A model generated the notes under the pieces. That model did no database searches and was not told where the DNA came from. It saw only the letters and a list, made by a program, of their open reading frames with translations. From contig CAWHHZ010000009.1 in NCBI GenBank assembly GCA_963829355.1, forward strand, positions 62,001 to 126,000: a DNA stretch of 64,000 nt. Reading direction: 5' to 3'. The translations under genes were made by a program, and so were the position numbers. The stretch's first letter is position 1; each line of letters starts with the position of its first letter. The DNA is from CAWHHZ01 sp963829355. Its GTDB lineage: Bacteria; Acidobacteriota; Thermoanaerobaculia; Gp7-AA8; JAHWKK01. Shown in pieces: positions 32,181 through 41,007 of the stretch.

Positions 32181-32912
32181 TCATCCGAAACTCGCGGAGA
32201 CGATCGTGAACAGGGCGAATCCGAGCAGGAAAGCAAGGGATGAGTAACGTGTGTCCTTGACCGTGTCATGCGCCTGCGAGAGCATCTCCTCGACGGCTGC
32301 CAGCGTGTATAAGCCGGCAGTAAAGACCAGAACTCCGAGCTTGAGTGATTCCGGTCGTTCGCGCAAAAGGAAGTACGAAACGAGTGCGGCCGCCACGATT
32401 GGAATTACGAAGGACGCGGAAATCAGAAACCGGCGCGAACGCGGCATGCCGGATGACCGAAAGCTCGAAGTCGTGGCGAAACCCTCGGGTACGTCGGCGA
32501 GCGTCTGGCCCACGGCCAGGAGGATTCCGAGGCTGCTCGACACAGCCGAGCCCGCGCCGATCAGAAGGCCATCGCCGATCAGGTCTGCAGAGACCGCGAG
32601 ATAGATCATCCATGGTCCCGAGCCGGCCCCCTCCCGGCCCGACTGCCACGTCTCAATCGCGGCCTCGAGGCCGATGTAGGCGAGACCGCCCCCGAGGAAC
32701 GCGAGGGCAATCCACGATCCTGCGAGGCCGTGCAGTGCCTCCGGCATCACCTCGACGGATACGATCGCGATCATCAAGCCGGCTGCCGCGTGCAGCGAGA
32801 GGTTGAGCCGCCGCTCCGAGGGCTTGGTCAGCTCCGCCAGAACACCACCAGCAAAGTTACCGGCCGCCGGAATGACCGCGAGACCCAGAACGAGGAGGAG
32901 ATCCCTGCTCAT
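32181..32912 (-). CDS. ZIP-family metal transporter, diverged metal site
   Basis: 243 residues, about eight helices. The third-helix segment HAAAGLMIAIVSVEVMPEAL matches ZIP proteins (HxxxGxxxxxxxxEVxPE). In the fourth and fifth helices the usual HNxPEG and HExPEG motifs are replaced by ADLIGDGLLIG and LADVPEGFAT, so both canonical His are missing. It could move a different ion. It is divergent from a heavy-metal efflux cluster, which supports a metal role. Confidence 0.8.
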   Translation of the reverse strand: MSRDLLLVLGLAVIPAAGNFAGGVLAELTKPSERRLNLSLHAAAGLMIAIVSVEVMPEALHGLAGSWIALAFLGGGLAYIGLEAAIETWQSGREGAGSGPWMIYLAVSADLIGDGLLIGAGSAVSSSLGILLAVGQTLADVPEGFATTSSFRSSGMPRSRRFLISASFVIPIVAAALVSYFLLRERPESLKLGVLVFTAGLYTLAAVEEMLSQAHDTVKDTRYSSLAFLLGFALFTIVSASFG

Positions 32913-32973
32913 GCGGTCTCTTCGTCCGGTCGTGAAGTTGACAAAACCATAGACCGCGGCAGTAGCAAGAAGG

Positions 32974-33405
32974 ATGCGAATCTACCCGAACAAGAGACCC
33001 CTGGTTCCGGAGAAAGCGAGTACAGCAGTTCGGTTGTGGACCCGGAATTTTCGACAACTCTGGCGTCTTTCCCGGTCCGTGCGGCGAGCATCCATCATCA
33101 TTCTGATCGCGCTCATCACACCCGGCGCAGCCGAGGTCGTGGAGAACGCCTGGCATTTCGTGTCGCAGGGCCATGAGGCTCACGCGGCCGAGTTTGGTGC
33201 CGACCATCAGGAGACGGATGACGAGCATGGATGTACCGCCCTGGGTCATCTTTGCGGATGCCACCAGGCATCAGCGGATCGCGAGCCTGCGCCTGTGCTC
33301 GCCATGTGTCTGACCGTCCAGACGTCGCCGTTTCGCCCGCACACTTCATCGAGGAGCCTGGGCGCAGCCGGCTCGATCGACCACCCTCCCCGACTTCTTT
33401 CCTGA
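32974..33405 (+). CDS. Small His/Cys-rich protein leading a metal-efflux cluster
   Basis: 143 residues. One hydrophobic segment (RRASIIILIALITPGAAEVVENAWHFVSQG) is followed by a metal-ligand-rich stretch: GHEAHAAEFGADHQ, DDEHGCTALGHLCGCH. Proteins of this shape often precede CzcCBA/CusCBA operons, where they may bind or sense periplasmic metal; that role is inferred from position and composition. It lies 70 bases before the CzcC-like gene on the same strand. Confidence 0.7.
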   Translation: MRIYPNKRPLVPEKASTAVRLWTRNFRQLWRLSRSVRRASIIILIALITPGAAEVVENAWHFVSQGHEAHAAEFGADHQETDDEHGCTALGHLCGCHQASADREPAPVLAMCLTVQTSPFRPHTSSRSLGAAGSIDHPPRLLS

Positions 33406-33475
33406 TCTCACGTTGAGTGCGAGCCGGCGTTCGTCGTCCGGTTCGATCCGTGCTGACTAAGGAAGGAGCTTCTCG

Positions 33476-34534
33476 ATGTTGCTACGTCGAGTGGCTGCCC
33501 TCGTGGTGGCCATCCTGTCTGTTGTTTCATACCCGATCTCCGCTCAGGAGGTCCTGACCCTCGCCGAGGCGCGAGATCTTGCTCTCGAAAGCAGCCCCGC
33601 ATTGCGCGCGGCCAGAGCAGAAGTTGCCAGGGAAGAGGGGCACCTCATCACGGCCCGCACCTGGCCGTACAATCCCGAAGTCACCGTCGAGTCGGCAGCC
33701 CGATCCAGCGAGCTCGAGAGCTCGACCGATCTCGGGTTCGAGCTGAGTCAGGAAGTCGAGATCGGTGGTCAGATGGGGGCTCGGGTTCGAGTCGCGCGGT
33801 CCGGTCTCGAAGCCGCCAACCAACGGGTCCTGCGCGAACGGCTTGCCGTGCTGGCGTCGGTCGAGCAGGCGTTCGGCACCGTTCTCGCCGCTCGTGCACG
33901 ACGCGATCTGGCCGATGCGGATCTCGCGCTCACCAGACGGTTCTCCGAGTTCGAGCAGAAAAGACTGGAGGCCGGAGCCGGGACGCAGCTCGAGGTCAAC
34001 ATCGCCAGGTCCGCGGTGGGCCGGGCGATGAGAAATGTCGAGGAGGCCCGAGCCGGGGTCGTTGCCGCGCGGGCAGTGCTCGCCGCGGTGGCTGGCGTCC
34101 CGGCGGGACGGCTTCCTGCCGTCGATGGAGAGCTTCAGCCCGCGACGACCGTTCCGGATCTGCCGCTCCTCGTGGAACGGTTGCTCGAGACACGTGCAGA
34201 CCTCGCGGCCCTGCGCAGCGAGGTCGCGCAGCGGCAGAATGCCGTGACGCTCGCCCGGCGGGAGGTCATCCCCAATCTCGGTCTCGGCGCATTCAGTCGT
34301 TCCGAGGAGGGAGATGACCTCGTCGGGGGCGCGGTTTCGATCGCGATTCCGGTGTTTGATCGCAAGCAGGGCGAGATCGCCGCGGCACGCGCGGAGGTCG
34401 CGCTGGCGGAATCCGCTCTCGCGCGGGCGGAGCTCGAGGCGATCCAGGAAGTGACCGCGTCGCATGCACATCTCGCGGCGGCGCTTTCCTCGGTTCGCGC
34501 ACTCGAGGAGCACGTCGTGCGGTCCGCTCGATGA
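33476..34534 (+). CDS. CzcC/TolC-like outer-membrane efflux protein, N-terminal part of a frameshifted gene
   Basis: Begins with a signal peptide (MLLRRVAALVVAILSVVSYPISAQ) and has the helical repeat of outer-membrane efflux proteins: LTLAEARDLALESSPALRAARAEV, ELSQEVEIGGQMGARVRVARSGLEAANQRV, and in the second half LLVERLLETRADLAALRSEVAQRQNAVTLARREVIPNLGLG. The frame stops after LEEHVVRSAR at 34534, where the family would continue with PLDETLMLLERS; that sequence is in the next frame. A one-base insertion or two-base loss near 34523-34530 explains it. It forms the outer tunnel of the metal pump. Confidence 0.82.
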   Translation: MLLRRVAALVVAILSVVSYPISAQEVLTLAEARDLALESSPALRAARAEVAREEGHLITARTWPYNPEVTVESAARSSELESSTDLGFELSQEVEIGGQMGARVRVARSGLEAANQRVLRERLAVLASVEQAFGTVLAARARRDLADADLALTRRFSEFEQKRLEAGAGTQLEVNIARSAVGRAMRNVEEARAGVVAARAVLAAVAGVPAGRLPAVDGELQPATTVPDLPLLVERLLETRADLAALRSEVAQRQNAVTLARREVIPNLGLGAFSRSEEGDDLVGGAVSIAIPVFDRKQGEIAAARAEVALAESALARAELEAIQEVTASHAHLAAALSSVRALEEHVVRSAR

Positions 34535-34751
34535 AACGTTGATGCTTCTGGAGCGCTCGCTCGAAGCAGGAAAGATCGATGCGACGCGGGTCCTGCTGCT
34601 GCGGCGCGAGCTGATCGACGGCCAGCGGGAGGCGATCGAAGCACTCGAAGAGCTGTGGTCGGCACGCGCCAGGCTGGCCCTCGCGGCGGGAGCTCCTGAT
34701 GTTCTCGAAGGCCAGCTCCCCGCGTCGGAAATCAATGGAGAGAGACGATGA
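34464..34751 (+). CDS. CzcC/TolC-like protein, C-terminal part of a frameshifted gene
   Basis: Native sequence starts near 34527 with PLDETLMLLERSLEAGKIDATRVLLLRRELIDGQREAIEAL and ends in ERR, overlapping the start of the adaptor gene by four bases (ATGA). It restores the last helices of the outer-membrane efflux fold. Residues encoded before about 34527 are out of frame. Confidence 0.75.
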   Translation: MHISRRRFPRFAHSRSTSCGPLDETLMLLERSLEAGKIDATRVLLLRRELIDGQREAIEALEELWSARARLALAAGAPDVLEGQLPASEINGERR

Positions 34752-35968
34752 AACGTTTGAATGAGATATCTGCGGCAGCGCTGCTGTCGCTCGCGCTGGT
34801 CCTGCCTCTGACCACGGGATGCGGTTCAGAGCCTGAGGCTCCTGTTGAGGAGACGGGAGAAAACCACGAGGGAGAGGCCGGAGAGGGCCACGTGGAAGGG
34901 GTCGTGGAACTGTCGCCGGAAAAACTTGCGAATGCAGGGATCACGACAGCTCCGGTTGAAGAGAAGATCCTGGCGCCGGAGCTCGAGACGACCGGAAAGG
35001 TCGACTACGAACAGGAGCGGCTGGCGCATGTGAGTCCCCGAATCGCCGGCCGAGTCCAGCGCGTTCAGGCGGCGCTCGGAGACTCGGTCGAGGCCGGTCA
35101 GACGCTGGCAACAATCGACTCTGTCGAGCTGGGGATGGCAAAGGCTGCATTCGTCTCGGCGAAGGCGATGGAAGCTCTGGCACGCGAAAACTACGAGCGC
35201 GAGACGAAACTGTATGAGGACCGGATCTCCTCGCAAAAGGAGATGCTCGAGGCTCGCGCGGAGTATCAGAAGGCTGTTTCGGAGCGTCAGAGTGCCCAGG
35301 AGACGCTGAGGCTCTACGGGCTCGATCCGCAGACGGTCGCCTCGATCGGGAGCGGGAGTGGCAGCTCCTCGCTGCTCCCGGTACGGTCGCCGATCTCAGG
35401 CCGAGTCGTCGAGAAGCACGTTACACTCGGCGAGCTGGTGTCACCCGAGGACATCATGTTCACCGTTGCAGACCTCGGGCATGTCTGGATCTGGATCGAC
35501 GTCTTCGAGCGGGACCTTGCGGCGGTCCACATTGGTGATGGCGTGGAGGTGCTGACCGACGCCTACCCCGACCGCCCCTTCCGAGGCGAGATCACCTATC
35601 TCTCTCCCGACGTGGATCCGGAGAGCCGAACCGTCCGGGCGCGCATCGACGTCGCGAATCCCGAACGAGCACTGCGTCCGGGCATGTTCGCCCGGATTCG
35701 GCTTTCCGACCCGCACGCGACCGGTGGCATGACAGCACGGGTCGTCCCGGCCGGTGCGGTGGTTGATTCCGGGGCGGGACAGATCGTCTTCGTTCCGGCA
35801 GGAGAGAGACGCTTCGAGGCCCGCGACGTCGAGACCGGCCGCAGGGCCGGCGACCTGATCGAGATCCTGCGGGGGGTTGAAGCGGGCGAATCAGTCGTCG
35901 TTGGCGGAACCTTCATTCTGAAATCCGAGCTGGCCAGCGAAGAGCTCGGCGGCGGACACGGGCACTAG
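34748..35968 (+). CDS. RND efflux periplasmic adaptor lipoprotein (CzcB/CusB-like)
   Basis: 406 residues. Lipobox LTTGC gives Cys25, followed by an acidic His-containing spacer. The barrel-sandwich half is IAGRVQRVQAALGDSVEAGQTLATIDS, the coiled-coil hairpin runs through YERETKLYEDRISSQKEMLEARAEYQKAVSER, and the return half is SPISGRVVEKHVTLGELVSPED. PERALRPGMFARIRL and the C-terminal membrane-proximal domain finish it. It links the CzcA pump to the outer-membrane channel. Tight spacing to both neighbours indicates an operon. Confidence 0.93.
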   Translation: MKRLNEISAAALLSLALVLPLTTGCGSEPEAPVEETGENHEGEAGEGHVEGVVELSPEKLANAGITTAPVEEKILAPELETTGKVDYEQERLAHVSPRIAGRVQRVQAALGDSVEAGQTLATIDSVELGMAKAAFVSAKAMEALARENYERETKLYEDRISSQKEMLEARAEYQKAVSERQSAQETLRLYGLDPQTVASIGSGSGSSSLLPVRSPISGRVVEKHVTLGELVSPEDIMFTVADLGHVWIWIDVFERDLAAVHIGDGVEVLTDAYPDRPFRGEITYLSPDVDPESRTVRARIDVANPERALRPGMFARIRLSDPHATGGMTARVVPAGAVVDSGAGQIVFVPAGERRFEARDVETGRRAGDLIEILRGVEAGESVVVGGTFILKSELASEELGGGHGH

Positions 35969-35978
35969 GGAGAGAGCC

Positions 35979-38900
35979 ATGATTCGGAAGATCATTGATT
36001 TCTCACTCGACAACCGTCTGCTCGTCATCATTCTATGGCTGCTGCTCGCGGCCGTCGGAGTGCGATCGCTCCTCCAGCTCCCGATCGATGCAGTGCCGGA
36101 CGTCACGAACGTTCAGGTCCAGGTACTGACCAATTCTCCCGGCCTCGCTCCCGAGGAGGTCGAGCGCTTCATCACCTTTCCGGTAGAGACCTCGATGAGC
36201 GGCATTCCGCGTATCGAGGAGATCCGGTCCGTATCGAAGTTCGGCCTTTCTGTCGTCACGGTCGTGTTCGAGGAAGGCACTGACATCTATTGGGCGCGCC
36301 AGCTCGTCTCGGAGCGCCTCACCGAAGCGCGGGAGCAGATCCCGGAAGGATATGGAGAGCCCGAGATGGGGCCGATCTCTTCCGGTCTCGGAGAGATCTA
36401 TCAGTTCGAGGTGCGCGGCGAGCCCATGTGCCCCGCGGGAACCGACACTGAGAGCTGTTACACGCCGATGGAGCTCCGCACGATCCTCGACTGGTTCGTG
36501 AACTACCAGCTCCGTTCGGTGCCGGGAATCGTCGAAGTCAATTCGTTCGGCGGCGAGCTCCAGACGTTCCAGGTCACTCTGCTGCCCGAACAGCTTACCG
36601 CCTACGGGCTCTCGGTCGGTGACGTACTCGAAGCAATTCGCACCAATAACCGAAACGTCGGTGGAGGGTACATTGCCCACGAGGGGGAGCAGTACCTGAT
36701 CCGGGGAGAGGGTCTCGTCCAGGACCTGACCGACATCGAGCGCATCGTTCTGGCGAGCGACCGAAGCGGTACACCGGTATACGTCCGCGACGTCGCCCGG
36801 GTGGAGCTAGCTCCGATGATTCGCCAGGGCGCCGTTACGCGCGACGGGCGAGGTGAGGCGGTCGTCGGCATCGTCATGATGTTGCTGGGAGAGAACTCCC
36901 GTGTCGTCGTCGACCAGGTCCAGGAAAAGATCGATCAGATCGAGAAGACGCTCCCTGAGGGCATCACCATCGACACCTACTATGATCGTACCGATCTGAT
37001 CCGCCGGACGATCAAGACGGTCGCAAAGAACCTGACCGAGGGCGGCATTCTCGTCGTGCTCGTTCTGCTGCTGTTTCTCGGATCGCTGCGCGGCGGACTC
37101 GTCGTCGCATCGGCCATCCCTCTTTCGATGCTTGCCGCGTTCATCGCGATGAAGCAGATCGGAATCTCCGGAAACCTCATGAGTCTCGGGGCGATCGACT
37201 TCGGTCTGATCGTGGACGGGTCCGTCGTCATGATCGAGAACATCATCCGGGTTCTCCACGAGCGGAAGGACGATAAGGACGTCTCGACGCTCGAAAAGGT
37301 GCGCGAAGCGGCGCACCAGGTGGCCCGACCCATCGTCTTCGCCGTCGGAATCATCATCATCGTCTATCTTCCGATCCTCGGACTCAGAGGTGTGGAAGGA
37401 AAGATGTTCCGTCCGATGGCTCTGACAGTCGTGTTCGCACTCACGGCGTCTCTGATCTGCGCGCTCACGCTGATGCCGGTTCTCGCCTCGATCTTTCTGA
37501 AGAAAGTTTCCGAAAAAGAACCGGTGCTGTTCCGCTGGGCAAAGAAACTCTACGTACCGGTTCTGGACCGGGCGATGAACCGCCGGAAAATCACAGTCGG
37601 TGTCGCGGTCGCGCTTTTCATCGTGAGTCTCGTCCTGATGCCGTTTCTGGGCACGGAGTTCATCCCCCGTCTCGACGAGGGGGCGATCGCGATGCAGATC
37701 TGGCGGCTGCCCTCGATCTCTCTCGAGCAATCGAACGAGATCAGCACCATCGCGGAGCGTGTGCTGATGGAGAACTTCGACGAGGAGGTGGAAACGGTCG
37801 TCTCCCGTACCGGACGTGCGGAGATCGCGACTGACCCGATGGGCGTCGAGATCAGCGATACCTACATCATGCTCGAGCCGAAAGATGAGTGGAGATTCGA
37901 CTCGAAAGAGGAACTGGTCAAGACGATCGGTGAGGCGATGGAGCAGAACGTAGCGGGAGCGATCTTCAGCTTCTCACAGCCGATCGAGCTGCGAGTTGCG
38001 GAGCTGATCTCCGGCGTGCGTTCAGACGTTGCGCTGCAGATCTACGGCGACGACCTGGTCGAGCTCAAGAGTAAGGCCGATGAGGTGGTTCGCGTTCTCC
38101 AGCAGGTCCCGGGCGCAGCAGACGTGAAGGCGGAGCAGACGACCGGACTTCCGATGATGAGGGTCAGGGTGGACCGCGAAGCTGCCGCGCGGTACGGGAT
38201 CAACAGCGACGAGATTCTCGAGGTCGTGGAGGCGGTCGGGGGAATTCCGGCCGGCGTCGTTCTCGAGGGGGAGAAGAGGTTCACGCTGCAGGTGAGGTTC
38301 GGTCCTTCAGTCAGAGCGAATCTCGATCAGGTGAGGAGCCTTCGAGTTGCGGCACCTCCTGCGCAGCCGGGTGGGCCGCGGCGGCTCATTCCGCTCTCCC
38401 AGGTCGCGGAGATCACGGTCGAAGCAGGTCCGGCGCAGATCAGCCGCGAGAACATCAGCCGGCGGATCAGCGTCGAAGCAAACGTCCGTGCCCGCGATCT
38501 CGGATCGTTCATCGCCGAGGCGCAGGAACGCGTCGATGCCGAGGTTCAGCTGCCGGCCGGGTGGACGATGGAGTGGGGAGGCCAGTTCGAGAACCTCCAG
38601 TCTGCCTCGCGAATGCTGATGCTTCTCGTTCCTCTCGCGCTGCTACTGATCTTCGTTCTGCTCTACTCGACCTTCCAGTCGGGCAGGCTGGCGCTTCTGA
38701 TCTTTCTGAACGTCCCGCTCGCGATCACTGGCGGTGTTTTCGCGCTCGTGCTGCGGGGATACCCGTTTTCGATCTCGGCAGGCGTGGGATTCATCGCACT
38801 GTTCGGAATCGCGGTGCTCAACGGCGTGGTCCTCGTGTCCTACATCGTCGAGCGGCGCAGACACGGGATGGCTGCCGGAGATGCTGCCAGAGCCGGAGCA

Positions 38901-39113
38901 ATCGTCCGCCTGCGACCCGTTCTGATGACCGCTCTCGTTGCATCGCTCGGGTTCATCCCGATGGCACTGGCGACGAGCGCCGGAGCCGAGGTGCAGAGGC
39001 CGTTGGCGACAGTCGTGATCGGCGGTCTCGTGACGTCCACGCTTCTGACCCTGCTTGTTCTGCCAACCGTCTACGCCTGGTTCCAGAAGCCACGCGAGGA
39101 CATCGATCTTTAA
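35979..39113 (+). CDS. Heavy-metal efflux RND pump (CzcA/CusA family)
   Basis: 1044 residues, normal for the family. MIRKIIDFSLDNRLLVIILW is the first helix. The proton-relay helix has DFGLIVDGSVVMIEN (DFGxxxDGxVVxxEN), as in metal-exporting HME-RND proteins. The second half repeats the topology (GYPFSISAGVGFIALFGIAVLNGVVLV). An insert with two Cys (Cys151 and Cys160, around PMCPAGTDTESC) lies in the porter domain before YTPMELRTILDWF. It drives periplasmic or cytoplasmic metal out using the proton gradient. The ion cannot be decided from sequence alone. Confidence 0.95.
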   Translation: MIRKIIDFSLDNRLLVIILWLLLAAVGVRSLLQLPIDAVPDVTNVQVQVLTNSPGLAPEEVERFITFPVETSMSGIPRIEEIRSVSKFGLSVVTVVFEEGTDIYWARQLVSERLTEAREQIPEGYGEPEMGPISSGLGEIYQFEVRGEPMCPAGTDTESCYTPMELRTILDWFVNYQLRSVPGIVEVNSFGGELQTFQVTLLPEQLTAYGLSVGDVLEAIRTNNRNVGGGYIAHEGEQYLIRGEGLVQDLTDIERIVLASDRSGTPVYVRDVARVELAPMIRQGAVTRDGRGEAVVGIVMMLLGENSRVVVDQVQEKIDQIEKTLPEGITIDTYYDRTDLIRRTIKTVAKNLTEGGILVVLVLLLFLGSLRGGLVVASAIPLSMLAAFIAMKQIGISGNLMSLGAIDFGLIVDGSVVMIENIIRVLHERKDDKDVSTLEKVREAAHQVARPIVFAVGIIIIVYLPILGLRGVEGKMFRPMALTVVFALTASLICALTLMPVLASIFLKKVSEKEPVLFRWAKKLYVPVLDRAMNRRKITVGVAVALFIVSLVLMPFLGTEFIPRLDEGAIAMQIWRLPSISLEQSNEISTIAERVLMENFDEEVETVVSRTGRAEIATDPMGVEISDTYIMLEPKDEWRFDSKEELVKTIGEAMEQNVAGAIFSFSQPIELRVAELISGVRSDVALQIYGDDLVELKSKADEVVRVLQQVPGAADVKAEQTTGLPMMRVRVDREAAARYGINSDEILEVVEAVGGIPAGVVLEGEKRFTLQVRFGPSVRANLDQVRSLRVAAPPAQPGGPRRLIPLSQVAEITVEAGPAQISRENISRRISVEANVRARDLGSFIAEAQERVDAEVQLPAGWTMEWGGQFENLQSASRMLMLLVPLALLLIFVLLYSTFQSGRLALLIFLNVPLAITGGVFALVLRGYPFSISAGVGFIALFGIAVLNGVVLVSYIVERRRHGMAAGDAARAGAIVRLRPVLMTALVASLGFIPMALATSAGAEVQRPLATVVIGGLVTSTLLTLLVLPTVYAWFQKPREDIDL

Positions 39114-39129
39114 GGAAAGGAGTTACACA

Positions 39130-39480
39130 ATGATTCAGATCCAGGCAATCATTCAGCCGTTCATGCTCCAGGATGTCCTGCATGTGCTCGCGCCGATGGA
39201 TTCTCTTCCGGGATTGACGATTTCGGAGGTTCGTGGTTGGGGACGCACCCGCGCCACGGATGCCAAAGAACGGGTTCACGAGGCGGGACATATGTTCGCA
39301 CCGAAGATCAAGATCGAGATCGTCCTCGAGGACGACGCCGCGGATGCGGTCGCCGCGGCGATCGCGTCGGCGGCAGCGACCGGGAGGGCGGGCGATGGGA
39401 AAATCTTCATTCACCCGATCGATCGCGTGATCTCGATCCGGCAGAGCGGGGCAGATCTCGAGGAGCCGGACGGGGAATGA
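39130..39480 (+). CDS. PII-like signal protein linked to metal efflux
   Basis: 116 residues of ferredoxin-like fold: IQIQAIIQPFMLQDVLHVL, then TISEVRGWGR at the T-loop entry, and GRAGDGKIFIHPIDRVISIR, the PII C-terminal signature (GDGKIFxxPxxxxxxIR). The T-loop lacks the uridylylated Tyr of GlnB. PII-like proteins of this class are found next to CzcA/CusA genes, where they may sense metal or nucleotide state. The ATG at 39130 follows GGAAAGGAG, 16 bases after the pump stop. Confidence 0.9.
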   Translation: MIQIQAIIQPFMLQDVLHVLAPMDSLPGLTISEVRGWGRTRATDAKERVHEAGHMFAPKIKIEIVLEDDAADAVAAAIASAAATGRAGDGKIFIHPIDRVISIRQSGADLEEPDGE

Positions 39481-39763
39481 ACAGAGGGCATTCGCCACTC
39501 CAACGACCGGATGACGAACGATGCGGAAATCCCGATGCGGGATTCCCTCGAAGGTCCTCACCTTCCAGCAGGGCACGATCTTCGGCCCAACTGATGGCGA
39601 GCGCGTCGAGCGTGTCGTGGAAGAGATCAATATCGCGTGAAATCCGGCCACCACCCGTCAATTCATTCAGTGCGACTCCACCGGCGACGTAGCTTTCGCC
39701 CGAGACCTTCCGTCGCTCGGCTAGAAGCCGGCAGACGTTTCGCTGGAATTCTGTGAGAGCCAT
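39481..39763 (-). pseudogene. Truncated nucleotidyltransferase (AbiEii-like)
   Basis: From the start at 39763 the first 70 or so residues are family-like: MALTEFQRNVCRLLAERR, then SYVAGGVALNELTGGGRISRDIDLFHD with the DxD-type SRDIDLF motif, then ALAISWAEDRALLE. Homology then ends and the frame wanders into the convergent PII gene, stopping at 39407. About two thirds of a normal AbiEii-type protein is missing. It follows a small gene at 39721-39963, overlapping it, as in intact pairs. Probably an inactive remnant. Confidence 0.7.
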
Positions 39764-39963
39764 GTCTCGATCTCCCTTGCGCGCTGAAACCCCTCCCGAT
39801 CACCATGACGCCGGATTGCTTCCATGACTCTCAGTATCTCCTCCGGATTTTCGGGATAGTAGTCACGGCGGAGAAACCAGAGACAGCGAACCCTGTACTC
39901 GTCGATCAGGGCACGAATCTCCCGAATCCTGTCTGTGCCGAGCGTAGTAGAGGATTCTTTCAT
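39721..39963 (-). CDS. Small helical protein paired with a truncated nucleotidyltransferase
   Basis: 80 residues from the ATG at 39963 (MKESSTTLGTDRIREIRALID). It contains CLWFLRRDYYPENPEEILRVMEAIRRHGDREGFQRAREIETWL, a Trp/Tyr-rich pattern seen in short partners of AbiEii-type nucleotidyltransferases. It overlaps the next gene by about 40 bases. A toxin-antitoxin-like pair is a reasonable guess, but the partner is broken. Confidence 0.6.
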   Translation of the reverse strand: MKESSTTLGTDRIREIRALIDEYRVRCLWFLRRDYYPENPEEILRVMEAIRRHGDREGFQRAREIETWLSQNSSETSAGF

Positions 39964-40182
39964 CAGGATGAAGGTAGCAGCGCTTCCCCGGCGGGACAAG
40001 GGGAGACCATACGAAACTCGGGCCGGATCGCCGTGGAGGGAGCGACGCGGCGAAGCCGTGGCACGCTTCTGTTCGACTGAAAGCTGCAACTGAGAACAGG
40101 CAATCCCTTACAGAAGCGACACACTTCCCGGCACCTTCTTACAATCTTTCTTCTCCCTTTGTCGTGAGAATGAACGGGAGCC

Positions 40183-40905
40183 ATGGGAAGCAGAGATGGG
40201 GAAGGCGGTTCAGGCAAGCTCGACGGCGGGGCGCGACATCGGTTCGTCCGTGAGCCGGACGCCGCCGCAGCCCGCGCCGACGGCCTGGATCATCTTCCAC
40301 TGAGTGAGTCGCCGAGCCGTGTCCGGAGCGGCGGATCGCAGACTGACGTCGCGGTCCACATCGAGCTTCAGGGAAAGTGGTTCGTCGATGACGCCGGCAG
40401 AGAGTGTCACCTGACGCCGTTCTCGATTCGACTCCGAGGAGGAGACGACGTTGCGCTGGTCTTCTCGTGCCGTACGGCGGTGCCTGTGATGAAGAACATT
40501 CTGACCGGCAGGGACGCCAACTGGCTCGGACGTTACGAGATCGTCGGCTCGCGCGTGCAGACGCTCGAGACGCTGGCGGATCATCTGGTCAGCACGATTC
40601 CGTCCGAGCGAAACAGTCGCTACGACACCGCCGAGGCGACCAGCCGACACACCCAGACCGCAATCGAGAAGTTTCACCTCGACCGCGATCGGATCATCGC
40701 GAGCCGCGCAATTCTGCTGGTAGTCGACGAGAGCTTGCCTCTCTGGGCGCCCGTCGAGCATCTGTGGGAGCCTCTGCTCAAACTCGAGCGAGGAAAGGGC
40801 AGACTGCTCGTGCGTCTACGGGCAGAAGAGCTGAACACAGGATCGAATGAGATCTCGTGCGCGCTGGAGGTTCTGAACTCCCTCCGCCACACCGACTCAC
40901 TCTGA
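40183..40905 (+). CDS. Hypothetical protein
   Basis: 240 residues with no signal peptide. The N-terminal 50 residues are Gly/Arg/Ala-rich and may not be translated. The credible part begins at TDVAVHIELQGKWFVDDAGRECHLTPFSIRLRGGDDVALVFSC and continues with DANWLGRYEIVGSRVQTLETLADHL and LLRLRAEEL-like segments. No motif recognised and no operon partner. It converges on the TonB-receptor terminator. Confidence 0.5.
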   Translation: MGSRDGEGGSGKLDGGARHRFVREPDAAAARADGLDHLPLSESPSRVRSGGSQTDVAVHIELQGKWFVDDAGRECHLTPFSIRLRGGDDVALVFSCRTAVPVMKNILTGRDANWLGRYEIVGSRVQTLETLADHLVSTIPSERNSRYDTAEATSRHTQTAIEKFHLDRDRIIASRAILLVVDESLPLWAPVEHLWEPLLKLERGKGRLLVRLRAEELNTGSNEISCALEVLNSLRHTDSL

Positions 40906-40946
40906 CGCGACCGTTCCCCCCCAAACTCGCAAGTCCTGCCTTCAAA

Positions 40947-40982
40947 CAAAAAAGCCCCGGCGACGTGACGCCGCCGGGGCCG
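40947..40982 (-). terminator. Rho-independent terminator of the TonB-dependent receptor gene
   Basis: On the minus strand GCCCCGGCGGCG and CGTCGCCGGGGC form the stem, followed by six T. Confidence 0.9.
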
Positions 40983-41007
40983 GTGTTGCCTTGCCGAGCT
41001 CAGAGAA

